Positions 51,485 through 61,661 of a DNA stretch of 64,000 bases are shown here, one piece after another; positions within the stretch are counted from its first letter, which is position 1, and the number at the start of each line of letters is the position of its first letter. Source of the DNA: Cellulosilyticum ruminicola JCM 14822 (GTDB lineage: Bacteria; Bacillota; Clostridia; Lachnospirales; Cellulosilyticaceae); contig NZ_BBCG01000013.1 of NCBI RefSeq assembly GCF_001311925.1, forward strand, positions 1-64,000. The letters are read 5' to 3'. The translations under genes and the position numbers were made by a program. A model generated the notes under the pieces. That model had not been told where the DNA came from. It saw nothing but the letters and a program-made list of their open reading frames with translations, and made no database searches.

Positions 51485-54481
51485 ATGGCAAGTAGAATAC
51501 AGGGTATTACCGTTGAGATTGGTGGAGATACTACCAAGCTGCAGACTGCCCTTAAAGGCTTAAATGGAGAAATTAAATCTACACAGAGTCAGCTTAAGGA
51601 TGTAGAGAAACTCTTAAAAATGGATCCAGGTAATACAGAACTTCTTGCACAGAAGGAAAAACTCCTGGCACAAGCCGTTAATGAAACCAAGCAGAAACTT
51701 GAGACTTTGAAAACGGCAGCAGAGCAGGCTAACACAGCACTTGAAAATGGAGATATTTCGCAGGAACAGTATGATGCACTTCAAAGAGAAATCATAGAAA
51801 CAGAGGCTGACCTAAAGAAGCTAGAGACAGCCGCCAATCAGTCAGCTACGGCATTACAGAAGATTGGAAATGCCGGAGAGAAGATGAAAACAGTCGGTGA
51901 TGGTATGCAAGAGGCAGGAAAGAAGATGCTACCTGTTACGGCTACCGTTACAGCACTTGGAACAGCATCTATTACAACGGCTGCGAATTTTGAGAGTTCC
52001 ATGTCACAGGTACAGGCCACTATGGGTATTACCAAAGACTCCATGTCAACCCTTAACGGACAGAGCGTAAATACAATGGATGCCTTAAATGATCTTGCAA
52101 AGGAGATGGGTGCATCAACCGCCTTTTCAGCAAGTGAGTGTGCTGAGGCATTAAATTACCTTGCGCTTGCAGGATATAGCACACAGGAAATGGCAGATAC
52201 TCTTCCTACTGTACTTAACCTTGCGGCAGCAGGTGGAATTGACCTTGCATCTGCATCGGATATGGTAACAGATGCGATGTCTGCCCTTGGTATGGAAACA
52301 TCTGAAGCCGATACAATGGTTGACCAGATGGCAAAGACAGCTTCATCTACCAATACATCCGTTGCACAGTTAGGAGAAGGTATTCTTACTATTGGCGCAA
52401 CAGCCAAATCGATAAAGGGTGGAACGGCAGAACTAAATACGGCTCTTGGTATTTTGGCTAACAACGGTATCAAGGGTGCAGAAGGTGGTACACATCTTCG
52501 AAATATTATCCTGTCATTGCAGAACCCTACCGACAAGGCCGCAGCCCAGATGGAGGCACTTGGTGTATCTGTATATGATTCTGAAGGTAATATGAGATCC
52601 ATGAATGATATTTTGGGTGACCTTAATACATCAATGGATGGAATGACCTCGGAAGAAAAAGCAAACATTATCAGCACAATTTTTAATAAGACAGACCTTT
52701 CTTCTGTAAATGCTTTATTAGCAAATACAGGAGAGACTTGGGATAGTCTGCAAGGATCTATTACAAACAGTGCCGGAGCAGCACAGCAGATGGCAGATAC
52801 CCAACTCGACAATTTGCAAGGTCAGTTAACACTCTTAAAGTCAGCCCTTGAAGGACTGGCTATTTCTTTTGGTCAGTTACTGATGCCTGCAATAAAAAGT
52901 ATCGTTGGAGTGGTTCAGAATGTTGTTGATTGGCTCAATTCACTTGATGAAGGAACAAAGAAAGTAATCGTTACGATTGCACTTGTGGTTGCGGCTATTG
53001 GTCCCGTGCTGATTGTTGTTGGAAAGATCATATCTTCGGTTGGAACAATTATGACGGTTATTCCGAAACTTGGTGGAGCCTTAAAAGCTGTGCAAGGTGC
53101 TATGGCAGCCTTTAATGCTGTATGTGCCGCGAATCCATATGTTCTGATTATTGCAGCTATTGTTGCTCTAATAGCAATATTCGTTGTGCTTTGGAACAAG
53201 TGTGATGGATTCAGACAGTTCTGGATTAACTTATGGGAAGGAATCAAGTCAGTTATTTCTACAGCAGTTGAAGCTATCAAAGGGTTCTTTATGGCAATCA
53301 TTGATTTTGTAAAGAACAACTGGCAAGGGTTACTTCTTTTGTTAGTGAATCCGTTTGCCGGGGCATTCAAGCTTTTGTATGACAACTGCGAAGGATTCAG
53401 GAACTTCATTGATGGGGCGCTTGAAGCAATAAAGACAGCGATATCAAACGCATGGGAAGCAATAAAGACAGGAATCACCACGGTATGGACAGCAATCACG
53501 GGTTTCTTTACTACGGTTTGGGAAGGTATCAAGAATATTTTCACTACTGTACTTGAAGTGATAAAGACAGCAATTACAACCTATATCAATGCGTACAAGC
53601 TGGTTATTACAACGGTATTTACTGCGATACAAACCGTAATCACTACGATTTGGAACGCGATATCGACATTCTTTTCCACGATATTAAATACCATAAAGAC
53701 AACATTTTCTACAGTGTGGACGGCTATTCAAACAGCGGTTACTACAGTAATCAATGCTATAAAGACCATTATAACCACTGTATGGAATGCAATCAGTACA
53801 ACGGTATCAACGGTTATGAATACCATCAGAAATACAATTAGTAATCTTTGGAATGTCATAAAAACCACGATTACCACGATTGTAAATGGCATTAAGACCA
53901 CAGTCAGCACGGTGTTTAATAATATCCTTTCTGCTATTAAAACCACAGTTGGAAATATAGCATCGGCAATTAAGAGTGGATTCCAGACGGCAGTCAGTTA
54001 TATTACCAGCCTTCCTTCACAGGCTTTGCAGTGGGGTAAGGATATGATTATGGGAATTGTAAATGGTATCAAATCCTGCATGAGTGCGGTAGGAGATGCA
54101 GTCAAGGGAGTGGCAGATAAGATTAAGTCATTCCTTCACTTCTCAGTGCCAGATGAAGGACCTCTTACAGACTATGAGTCTTGGATGCCTGATTTCATGG
54201 ACGGACTTGCAAAGGGAATAGAAAAAAGTAAGAAGGTAGTGGCAAAGGCTGTGGAAGGGGTATCGCAGGATATGGTTATTAGTCCTGTGGCTAGTGTAAA
54301 TCCATCTGATTTTGCTATCGAAACAAGTAGCACTTCAAGTTCATCTGATACAGGTTCTGTTGCAGGTCCTTTGATTGAAATTAAGGAAATGACAGTACGA
54401 AATGATGATGACATTAAAAAGATATCGCAACAGCTATACAGACAGCTACAGCAGGGCAGACGTGCTAACGGATATTTATAA
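51485..54481 (+). CDS. Tape measure protein
   Basis: 998 residues; sets tail length. About 1-120 is a coiled coil (KGLNGEIKSTQSQLKDVEKL). A TP901-type core follows at about 170-430 (NFESSMSQVQATMGITKDSM, MGASTAFSASECAEALNYLA, GTHLRNIILSLQNPTDKAAA). Hydrophobic segments lie near 490-580. From about 640 to 830 it is a run of roughly 11-residue repeats of the type TTVWNAISTxx and TTVINAIKTII, Thr/Ile-rich at DNA and protein level. The C-terminus has FLHFSVPDEGPLTDYESWMP, common to these proteins. AGGAGAGGAGG precedes the ATG. Confidence 0.92.
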   Translation: MASRIQGITVEIGGDTTKLQTALKGLNGEIKSTQSQLKDVEKLLKMDPGNTELLAQKEKLLAQAVNETKQKLETLKTAAEQANTALENGDISQEQYDALQREIIETEADLKKLETAANQSATALQKIGNAGEKMKTVGDGMQEAGKKMLPVTATVTALGTASITTAANFESSMSQVQATMGITKDSMSTLNGQSVNTMDALNDLAKEMGASTAFSASECAEALNYLALAGYSTQEMADTLPTVLNLAAAGGIDLASASDMVTDAMSALGMETSEADTMVDQMAKTASSTNTSVAQLGEGILTIGATAKSIKGGTAELNTALGILANNGIKGAEGGTHLRNIILSLQNPTDKAAAQMEALGVSVYDSEGNMRSMNDILGDLNTSMDGMTSEEKANIISTIFNKTDLSSVNALLANTGETWDSLQGSITNSAGAAQQMADTQLDNLQGQLTLLKSALEGLAISFGQLLMPAIKSIVGVVQNVVDWLNSLDEGTKKVIVTIALVVAAIGPVLIVVGKIISSVGTIMTVIPKLGGALKAVQGAMAAFNAVCAANPYVLIIAAIVALIAIFVVLWNKCDGFRQFWINLWEGIKSVISTAVEAIKGFFMAIIDFVKNNWQGLLLLLVNPFAGAFKLLYDNCEGFRNFIDGALEAIKTAISNAWEAIKTGITTVWTAITGFFTTVWEGIKNIFTTVLEVIKTAITTYINAYKLVITTVFTAIQTVITTIWNAISTFFSTILNTIKTTFSTVWTAIQTAVTTVINAIKTIITTVWNAISTTVSTVMNTIRNTISNLWNVIKTTITTIVNGIKTTVSTVFNNILSAIKTTVGNIASAIKSGFQTAVSYITSLPSQALQWGKDMIMGIVNGIKSCMSAVGDAVKGVADKIKSFLHFSVPDEGPLTDYESWMPDFMDGLAKGIEKSKKVVAKAVEGVSQDMVISPVASVNPSDFAIETSSTSSSSDTGSVAGPLIEIKEMTVRNDDDIKKISQQLYRQLQQGRRANGYL

Positions 54482-54495
54482 AGGAGGATGAGACA

Positions 54496-55272
54496 GTGGG
54501 ATTTACTTTTGATGGTATTACTTCCAAGAGTATGGGAATTGCCACAAGAATGACAACAGAAAATCGAATTCCAGACTTAAGAAATAACACTCTTACAATG
54601 GCTGGAAAAGACGGACTACTTGACCTTGGGTGTGTGTTCTCCGAGCGTGTGATAGAAATAACCTGTTTCATTCCTCCGATGCTGTCGCAGGAGGCATTCC
54701 TGCAACGCAAGGATGAGATTGTAGAATGGCTAAATCCAAGTAAAGGTTTGTGCGAACTGATTCTTGATACGGAACCAGGGAGAGTATATTATGCAAGACT
54801 TCAAAGTGGTGTGTCCTTTGAGAGAATGGTTCGACTTTCATCTACCTTTGAACTTACATTTTTCTGTCCAGATCCATTTGGATATGCGACAGAGGATGAG
54901 GTGTTCTTAATCACATCAGAGGGAGAGCATACAGCTACAAGAGTGCTTGGTAATCTTGAATCATATCCTATTTATCGAGTGAACGGCACTTTTGAATCAG
55001 GAGCAGGAAACAATATCACGATTACAACAAATGGCGAGGAATTACAGATTTCAAATGTAAACCTTAAGCCTACGGAAACATTTGTAGTAGATACGAGTAA
55101 GATGACAGCTTGGATTGAGGATGAGGAAGGAAACAAAGTGCAAAATGGACTTCCATACATAGCCGATTTGAATTTCCCAACCTTGAAAGTTGGAAATAAT
55201 CTTATTTCTGTAGCTGTTACAAATGCAGAATTTACAAAGCTTGAAATACAAGCAAAAAGCCGATGGAGGTGA
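54496..55272 (+). CDS. Distal tail protein (Dit-like)
   Basis: 258 residues from a GTG after AAAGGAGG. FTFDGITSKSMGIATRMTTE, MAGKDGLLDLGCVFSERVIE and LSSTFELTFFCPDPFGYATE match the siphophage Dit N-terminal ring domain. The second half is a galectin-like beta domain (RVNGTFESGAGNNITITTNG). It forms the hub between tail tube and baseplate. Confidence 0.88.
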   Translation: MGFTFDGITSKSMGIATRMTTENRIPDLRNNTLTMAGKDGLLDLGCVFSERVIEITCFIPPMLSQEAFLQRKDEIVEWLNPSKGLCELILDTEPGRVYYARLQSGVSFERMVRLSSTFELTFFCPDPFGYATEDEVFLITSEGEHTATRVLGNLESYPIYRVNGTFESGAGNNITITTNGEELQISNVNLKPTETFVVDTSKMTAWIEDEEGNKVQNGLPYIADLNFPTLKVGNNLISVAVTNAEFTKLEIQAKSRWR

Positions 55273-55278
55273 TGATGA

Positions 55279-57804
55279 ATGACTTTAAAAACCATATTAA
55301 ATATGCAGACTGATTTTACTGGAGAGTTCCCGGTTGAGTTTGCGAAGGATGGTTTATGGAGATTTAATGAATCTGCCCCAGACGGCAATACAGAACTTGC
55401 TGATTCTTCTGGAAATGGAAGAAATATGTTCATTAACGGATGGAGTGGTACAACAGCATCCCTCCGTGGTGGACATGATGGTAATTATTTTAGATTCAAT
55501 ATCAATAACCCTGCTACAGAAAAGACCTATCTTAAATGTACGAATGATGGGAGCATTTTTGCAAACATCGGTGAGCGTATTATTTGTGGCGGATGGATTA
55601 GTCCTACAACCTATTCTGTAGGAAATACATACACTCCAATTTTTAATACCAGAAGTGGTCCGGGGCAGCCTATTTTTTATATTTCGCTTATTCGAGGAAA
55701 GCCAAGGCTTATGCTTTATTCTTCGGGTGGGTCTTTGATTTTGGATAAGTCTTTCACTCCAACATTTAACATGATAAATGGTGGCTGGTATTTTATTGCA
55801 GCAATCATTGAACCGAATAATAAAAAGGCTTGGATGGTTCTTGGGGACAGAAGTAGTGGAGAGTTTTGGATTTCATCAGCCGAGACTATTTCGGGTGCAC
55901 TTAATCCTTCATGCACAGCTGATTTGGTTATCGGAATGCACTCAAACTCATATTGGTTTGCAGGTGGTGTTGATGATTGGTTTTTGGACTGTGATTCAAA
56001 CCTTACAGCGAATGATCTGGCAGATTATTTCCGTGCCACAGTTTTTGCCAATGGTGGAGATACAACAGGAAAAGTGGATGCTTTATCGACAGAGGGTGCT
56101 GTTACACTTCGAAAGACTTCTGGCGTATATCCTGAAAGCGGAGTCCTTTATTCAAAAGCTGTGGAATGCAATCTTTCCGGTACAGGGAAGGTTGCTGTGA
56201 CAAGTGAGTGTGTGGCAGGAGTTACAGCTATATCTTTAGTGGAAGTATCTACAAGCAACAATCTGATTGATTGGAGTGATTGGGCTACTCTTGGTTCTGA
56301 TGGGAAACTAAAGAATGCAAATTGTAAATATATCCGTTTTAGAGTGACGCTTACCACAGAAGATACATCAAAGACTCCAAGACTCATAGACATTAAGATT
56401 TATGATATTCCAAAGCCACCATATGAGAAAATCGGCTATGCAAGACCTATTGTTTTGGATAGAAATGGTGCTTGGGAGGCGGTCTTGGAGAATGCCTATG
56501 ACATTATTGTAACTGGAGAAATCAATGGAGAAGATACACTTACCTTTTCCATTCCATTTGAAGATAGTAAACGCCAGTACATCGATAATGAGAAGAAAAT
56601 CCAGATAGTAGAGGATGTATATACGATTCGAACAGTTGTTGATAGCAAAGATGCATCGGGTAATTCTGTTACAGAAGTATATGCAGAGGCAGAGTTCTAT
56701 GACTTGGCATATTCTTTGCGAAAAGAGGAAAAGACCTTTGATGCTGAAAAAGCAGATGTTCCTATGGCATATGCCTTAGAGGGAACAGAGTGGTCTGTTG
56801 GAAAGGTTAATGTTTCTACGAAACGAACATGGACTTCTACCGAAAAGAATGCTTTATCCATTTTAAGGGCTGTGGCAGATATTCATGGTGGAGACCTTGT
56901 ATTTGATTGCCCGAATAAGCAGGTACATCTTCTGACATTAAGTGGTAAGAATAGTGGTGCTGTATTTATGTATGGCAAAAACCTAAAGGAGATTGAAAGA
57001 ACTGTGGATACCACAGGACTTGTCACTAGGTTATATGCATACGGATCAGGAGGCATGACTTTTGCTGATATCAATGGTGGAAAGCCCTATGTGGAGAATT
57101 ACAAGTATTCTTCAGATATAAGAGTTTCGTCTTTGGATTGTTCTTCATTTACAAATCCATATCAGATGAAAGAATATGCCGAGATGCGACTTGCAGATTA
57201 TTGCAAGCCGACAATATCGTATGTGCTTAAAGCTATGGATTTATCGGTGCTGACAGGATATGAACACGAGGCTTGGGAACTTGGAGATTATGTCCGTGTT
57301 GAGGATAAGGATTTAGGACTTTCTGTTACAACAAGAATTGTGCGAAGGGAATACAATCTGCAGGAGCCTTGGAATACGGTGCTTGAATTATCAACCACAC
57401 TAAAAAATCTCGGCAGCTCCACAAGTAAGTGGGATAATGCTGCAGATTCCTTGGAAGGTGTAAGCGTGGTATCGAGTGATGATATTGCAGAACTTGTACC
57501 ATTTAATTTATTGCGTAATTCCCGTGCTGATGATGGTCTTGCCTATTGGACTTCTTCTGGATTTGATGCAGATGGAACTACAGGTGCAAGTGGAACAGCA
57601 TCCTTTAAGGCAGAGGGTGTGTCTGGTATGACAAAGAGTCTTTCTCAAACGGTATATCCTGCCAACCGAGACAGTTATACCATTTCCGCACAGATTGCAT
57701 CGGAAAACCTTAAAAAGCTAGGTGCTGATTCACAAGTTGGTATTGAGATTGTGATTGAGTACGAAGATGGTAGCACAGAAAAAAGATTTATAGACCTTTA
57801 CTAA
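55279..57804 (+). CDS. Tail-tip protein with LamG-like and prophage tail endopeptidase-type domains
   Basis: 841 residues. A concanavalin/LamG-like domain lies at about 25-260 (LWRFNESAPDGNTELADSSG, GGWYFIAAIIEPNNKKAWMV, DDWFLDCDSNLTANDLADYF). A discoidin-like linker follows. The central part is the tail-fibre hub domain seen in siphophage endopeptidase tail proteins (about 390-720): PIVLDRNGAWEAVLENAYDI, WTSTEKNALSILRAVADIHG and EHEAWELGDYVRVEDKD. A CBM4-like sandwich follows to the end (LLRNSRADDGLAYWTSSGFD). It probably binds or opens the cell surface. Confidence 0.82.
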   Translation: MTLKTILNMQTDFTGEFPVEFAKDGLWRFNESAPDGNTELADSSGNGRNMFINGWSGTTASLRGGHDGNYFRFNINNPATEKTYLKCTNDGSIFANIGERIICGGWISPTTYSVGNTYTPIFNTRSGPGQPIFYISLIRGKPRLMLYSSGGSLILDKSFTPTFNMINGGWYFIAAIIEPNNKKAWMVLGDRSSGEFWISSAETISGALNPSCTADLVIGMHSNSYWFAGGVDDWFLDCDSNLTANDLADYFRATVFANGGDTTGKVDALSTEGAVTLRKTSGVYPESGVLYSKAVECNLSGTGKVAVTSECVAGVTAISLVEVSTSNNLIDWSDWATLGSDGKLKNANCKYIRFRVTLTTEDTSKTPRLIDIKIYDIPKPPYEKIGYARPIVLDRNGAWEAVLENAYDIIVTGEINGEDTLTFSIPFEDSKRQYIDNEKKIQIVEDVYTIRTVVDSKDASGNSVTEVYAEAEFYDLAYSLRKEEKTFDAEKADVPMAYALEGTEWSVGKVNVSTKRTWTSTEKNALSILRAVADIHGGDLVFDCPNKQVHLLTLSGKNSGAVFMYGKNLKEIERTVDTTGLVTRLYAYGSGGMTFADINGGKPYVENYKYSSDIRVSSLDCSSFTNPYQMKEYAEMRLADYCKPTISYVLKAMDLSVLTGYEHEAWELGDYVRVEDKDLGLSVTTRIVRREYNLQEPWNTVLELSTTLKNLGSSTSKWDNAADSLEGVSVVSSDDIAELVPFNLLRNSRADDGLAYWTSSGFDADGTTGASGTASFKAEGVSGMTKSLSQTVYPANRDSYTISAQIASENLKKLGADSQVGIEIVIEYEDGSTEKRFIDLY

Positions 57805-57817
57805 CAGGAGGAATGCT

Positions 57818-58015
57818 ATGGCGTATTTTTCAAGAACTGCGGCCAAGATTACACCAGAAGGGTATGGGGATAGAATAAAGAGTATAACCGTCCGTGTATG
57901 TATTACAAACTGCACGGGCGAATTTTATATTACTGACATTCTTTTACAAGGTGGCTCTGTAGCAATCGGATGGGTAGGGCATCCGTCAGAGATTAAATGG
58001 ACTTTAGATGGCTGA
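57818..58015 (+). CDS. Small tail-module protein, paralogue 1
   Basis: 65 residues after CAGGAGG. ITVRVCITNCTGEFYITDIL followed by GGSVAIGWVGHPSE closely matches a segment of the next protein, so the two are tandem partial duplicates. It probably forms a small baseplate part. It overlaps the next start by 8 bp. Confidence 0.6.
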   Translation: MAYFSRTAAKITPEGYGDRIKSITVRVCITNCTGEFYITDILLQGGSVAIGWVGHPSEIKWTLDG

Positions 58016-58585
58016 GTTTATTAGGCTTGCAGAAGTTGTAAATAAGAAAAAAGATATGCGTGTTGTGAGTATAAATGTGACTCCTACCATCACAGACTGC
58101 TCCGGCACTTTATGGATTACTGATTTGCAGATACAAGAAGGTTCTGTGTTAGCGGGCTATGCACCACATACAGAGAAGATGCTTGAAAAGTTCCGCGATG
58201 GTGATGCTATAAAGCCACCTGTTTGGTTCAACGGAATCGTAAGGTCAAATGAAACAGTAATCCTTTGTAACATGGGTGAGACTTCAACAGGCTTGGATAT
58301 AGATATATATCCCAAGAGTAACATGGCGGCAGGAACAATTGAACTTGCTCAAGGTGTCGGAGGCAGAAGGTGTCATTTCCCGTGGCTGTTAATAAGGATG
58401 ATGACCTTGCTTTATATGCATCTACAAGAGAATGTAAAAAGAATGGTGTACCTACAAAAAAGGAAGGATTTTATCAGTACAGTGCAGCTTGGGATTCAAA
58501 GCACATAGTCAAAGTCGAAAAGGGAAAGACAGCAAGGGTTTTATATACCATGCAGGAGATGCAAGATGGGGGTGAGTTGTTTTAA
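58008..58585 (+). pseudogene. Tail-module protein, paralogue 2, frameshifted
   Basis: The first frame gives RLAEVVNKKKDMRVVSINVT, ITDCSGTLWITDLQIQEGSV and VWFNGIVRSNETVILCNMGE. It shifts near 58365. The second frame gives SFPVAVNKDDDLALYASTRE, KKEGFYQYSAAWDSKHIVKV and a stop at 58583-58585. Adding one G (AGAAGGTGTC to AGAAGGGTGTC) joins them as RRVSFPVAVNKDDD, a 192-residue protein. The last base overlaps the start of the GH18 gene. Confidence 0.65.
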
Positions 58586-61059
58586 TGAATACACTTGATG
58601 GAAAAGAAATCATGGTCTGGACATTTATGGGCAATGCCAGAATGTATCAAGCACTTCGTGATTATGGAGACCGTATCAGCCAGATCGGTCTTTTTTCATT
58701 TAAGGTAAAAGCAACTGGAGAGATATATGAGAGTGGTGTTGCTATTTCAAATATGCTTACCTACATCAATAAGTGGAAGCATATCAAATGGCTACTTACC
58801 GTATCAAACGATGGTACAAACAGCATCTTCAAAGCAATCCGGGATAATACAAGTGGTGCGCAGGATAAGTTCCTATCAGAACTTGTAAGAATTATGCAGA
58901 AGTACCCTTGGTGTGATGGTATTGATATCGACTTGGAAAAGGGAGATGACTATTCCACTCATGCAGCATCTACGTCTCTGTTTAAGAATATCTACAACAC
59001 AGTAAAAATCTATGATTCTTCAAAACTTGTAAATATCTGCTTGCCGGGTATGACAAGTGTGAATGGTTCGGTCGGTGGAGAAAATTGGTGTGTGTATGCA
59101 GACCTTAATAATTACTGTGATTCTGCCGCAATCATGAGTTATGGAATGGCATGGGCAGGTTCTGCACCTGGTCCCGTATCTCCGAGAAGTTGGCTTGAAG
59201 GCATATATGATTATGCATCCAAGGTTATGAACAGTAAGAAAGTGTTTCTTGGTATGCCTGCCTATGGATGGAATTGGCAGATATACGATACTCCAAAGAA
59301 TATAGGAAAGACCTACAGAGGAACATCAAACACCTATTATGCAGCACAGAACTGGATGAATGGAAAGTATAACTTTACCGATGATAAGCCACCACAACCA
59401 TTTATACCGATTGTGGCATATTGGGACGATAACAATAAGGTGCCATGGGCATTACCTCATGTGTATGACTATATGGAAGGTCAGGACTATACAGCACACA
59501 CTTATCCTCAGCTGAATGGAACATATAACGGCAGACATTATCTGACGGCATATAGCAAACAGCAGGAGACTTCTTTTGGAACGATATATGTTGACCGCCC
59601 AGGAGGAAAGCCAGATAAAGAGGCTGGCATTGTATCCTATACGGATAATGTAACAACTCTTGGTGATGAGGGAGAGGCATCTTTTAATTTTACAATTGGT
59701 TCTGCAGGAACCTATGATATTGCCGTTCAGCTTTGTTACCCATTTTGGGATAAAAACGGCATTTATATCAGCATCGATGGAAATAAGAAACACTTTCATG
59801 AAAGCCGTTTGTGGTGGCCATATTGGAGGAGTACATTTTGGTCGAGCCTCTCGGACAATATCTATCTATCAAAGGGAACTCATACCATCACGATTTCTGT
59901 GGATGTAAAAGGAGTACAGTTCTTTGGATTTAGGGTCTGTTCTTCCTTTAGTGAGAAACCATCAGCTGGAGATGCCACCTATTTACTTGCTCCTAGAAAG
60001 TTTAAGGATGTGGATGGCAATATGGTCGGACCCGACAAGGGTTTCAAATTAACCCTTGAGATGTTAAGGAGAAAGCCTGACTCAGCTTTGATTTGGTATG
60101 AGGACTTCCAAGATGCAGGAATGCTAGAGACAAACTACTGGACAACGCTTTCTGGGAAATGGAACGTATGGAGAAGTGAGGAATATTCAGAGGAAAGAGT
60201 ATACTCCCAACTTGACGGAAGTGGACAGTTTGCATGGAAGTATGATGGCTTTTCTGATATCCATTTGAGAGCGAGATTGGCCTTTCCATCAAATGGTAGC
60301 GGTAGAGCTGGGGTGTTCTGTGGGAATTTGTACTGTTGCTTAAATATCACGAATCAAAGGGTGGAGTTATACAATGGCTCTACATTAATTGGAAGTTACA
60401 GCACATCACTTTCAAGAACGCCAGACTCACAACTTCGAACTGACCCAAGTATGTATACCATAGAAATGAGAATCAGAAATGGCAAGGTTCGAGTATATTC
60501 CGGGGCATCATATACACTTCGATTTACTGCAAATGTTAGTGGTTTCTCGGGTGGTTATGCGGGGTATCGTTCTGATAATCGAACTGTGTGCGAATTACTT
60601 CGTATGGGAGATGCTTGGACATATGAGCCTTATGAATGCTTTGATGTTGTTATGCCGGATGGCATTACATCAAGTTTTGGACGCATCAGCAGAAGTAACT
60701 GTTCTTGGAATTCAGAGTTTCAGGTGTTTACTTTAAATGCAGATGTGGAGGAATCGGCTACCAGAAGTGAGGACATATCCCTAGAGTATGATTTCTTTCA
60801 TTCTCATGTCATGACTTCGCTTAAGTGTGGCAATGACTACTCCGTAAAGATAATTCCAAGAGATATAAATATTTGGATTTCTAGACTGTTTCTTGGTGAT
60901 TCTGATGGCTTTTCCATTCTTTATTTTCAGGATGTGGACAGCTTGGTCTATTGGGCGAATGAGGCTGCATACAGATGGAAATTAAAAGGAATGTGTATGT
61001 GGTCATTAGGACAGGAAGATTTAAGACTATGGGAGCATCTTCCAAAACAAACACCATAA
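58585..61059 (+). CDS. Tail-associated GH18 glycosidase with carbohydrate-binding inserts
   Basis: 824 residues. The GH18 signature WCDGIDIDLEKGDD places the catalytic Glu at residue 118. MSYGMAWAGSAPGPVSPRSW and VFLGMPAYGWNWQ (about 190-235) are further barrel strands. The last barrel strand appears only at the extreme C-terminus (LKGMCMWSLGQEDLRLWEHL, about 797-816). Between them lie a CBM6/35-like sandwich (about 330-455: FTIGSAGTYDIAVQLCYPFW, GTHTITISVDVKGVQFFGFR) and a LamG-like domain (about 500-690). It probably cleaves N-acetylglucosamine-containing wall or capsule polymers during adsorption. No signal peptide. Confidence 0.85.
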   Translation: MNTLDGKEIMVWTFMGNARMYQALRDYGDRISQIGLFSFKVKATGEIYESGVAISNMLTYINKWKHIKWLLTVSNDGTNSIFKAIRDNTSGAQDKFLSELVRIMQKYPWCDGIDIDLEKGDDYSTHAASTSLFKNIYNTVKIYDSSKLVNICLPGMTSVNGSVGGENWCVYADLNNYCDSAAIMSYGMAWAGSAPGPVSPRSWLEGIYDYASKVMNSKKVFLGMPAYGWNWQIYDTPKNIGKTYRGTSNTYYAAQNWMNGKYNFTDDKPPQPFIPIVAYWDDNNKVPWALPHVYDYMEGQDYTAHTYPQLNGTYNGRHYLTAYSKQQETSFGTIYVDRPGGKPDKEAGIVSYTDNVTTLGDEGEASFNFTIGSAGTYDIAVQLCYPFWDKNGIYISIDGNKKHFHESRLWWPYWRSTFWSSLSDNIYLSKGTHTITISVDVKGVQFFGFRVCSSFSEKPSAGDATYLLAPRKFKDVDGNMVGPDKGFKLTLEMLRRKPDSALIWYEDFQDAGMLETNYWTTLSGKWNVWRSEEYSEERVYSQLDGSGQFAWKYDGFSDIHLRARLAFPSNGSGRAGVFCGNLYCCLNITNQRVELYNGSTLIGSYSTSLSRTPDSQLRTDPSMYTIEMRIRNGKVRVYSGASYTLRFTANVSGFSGGYAGYRSDNRTVCELLRMGDAWTYEPYECFDVVMPDGITSSFGRISRSNCSWNSEFQVFTLNADVEESATRSEDISLEYDFFHSHVMTSLKCGNDYSVKIIPRDINIWISRLFLGDSDGFSILYFQDVDSLVYWANEAAYRWKLKGMCMWSLGQEDLRLWEHLPKQTP

Positions 61060-61065
61060 ATTTAG

Positions 61066-61097
61066 CGGTTGCTTTTATGAGCAGTCGCTTTTTTATA
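61066..61097 (+). terminator. Terminator after tail operon
   Basis: TAGCGGTTGC-ttttatga-GCAGTCGCT followed by TTTTTTAT. It divides tail from lysis genes. Confidence 0.75.
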
Positions 61098-61123
61098 CCT
61101 ATTTTACGAAGGGAGGAACGCAT

Positions 61124-61456
61124 ATGAGTGATCAGGTAAGAGAAGTAATTGCTTGGCTTGGAGTCCTTGGCATTCCATCGATTTTTACGATGACAGCGTG
61201 GTGTATCAAAAGCTGTATTCATTACACCAAGCAGCTGAAAGTTCTCGCTAAAGCACAGCAAGCGCAGATGAGGTCACAACTTTTGGAACAGTACCACTTC
61301 TATATGGATGCAGGTTGGATATCTGAAGAGCATATGGAGGATTGGGAGAATCAGTACAAGGCATATCACAGTTTGGGAGAGAACGGCATTCTTGATAGCC
61401 GTAGGGAACAACTGTTGATGCTACCAAACAAGAAGGAGGAACAGAAAGATGAATAA
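61124..61456 (+). CDS. Membrane-anchored coiled-coil protein of the lysis module
   Basis: 110 residues. One N-terminal membrane segment ([20 protein letters not shown], about 8-30) is followed by a charged coiled coil ([20 protein letters not shown]). GGGAGG precedes the ATG. It overlaps the holin gene by 8 bp. The topology suggests a holin partner or antiholin. The family is not certain. Confidence 0.65.
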   Translation: MSDQVREVIAWLGVLGIPSIFTMTAWCIKSCIHYTKQLKVLAKAQQAQMRSQLLEQYHFYMDAGWISEEHMEDWENQYKAYHSLGENGILDSRREQLLMLPNKKEEQKDE

Positions 61457-61661
61457 CTATTGGAAGAATTGGATTAAGGCGGCTGGAATCAGAGCCGTGA
61501 AGACTGTCGCACAGACAGCCATTGCAACTATCGGTACATCTGCCGTTTTAGGAGATGTGAATTGGGTAATGGTAGCAAGTGCATCTGCTCTTGCAGGCAT
61601 TTTGTCATTGCTCACAAGTATTTCTGGTATTCCAGAAGTTACAAAGGAAGGTGATGAGTAA
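61449..61661 (+). CDS. Phage holin (r1t/phi-LC3-like)
   Basis: 70 residues with two membrane segments (about 12-35 and 38-58) separated by GDVNW, a basic N-terminus ([18 protein letters not shown]) and an acidic tail (PEVTKEGDE). The W-x(3-4)-W-K start and layout fit the r1t holin family. It precedes the endolysin, with TAATG overlap. It would form the membrane lesion for endolysin access. Confidence 0.85.
   Translation: MNNYWKNWIKAAGIRAVKTVAQTAIATIGTSAVLGDVNWVMVASASALAGILSLLTSISGIPEVTKEGDE

Noticed and set aside
52156-53946. Long minus-strand ORFs opposite the tape measure gene
   Set aside because: They mirror the low-complexity repeats of the tape measure protein, lack ribosome sites and encode biased Val/Ile/Ser-rich sequence.
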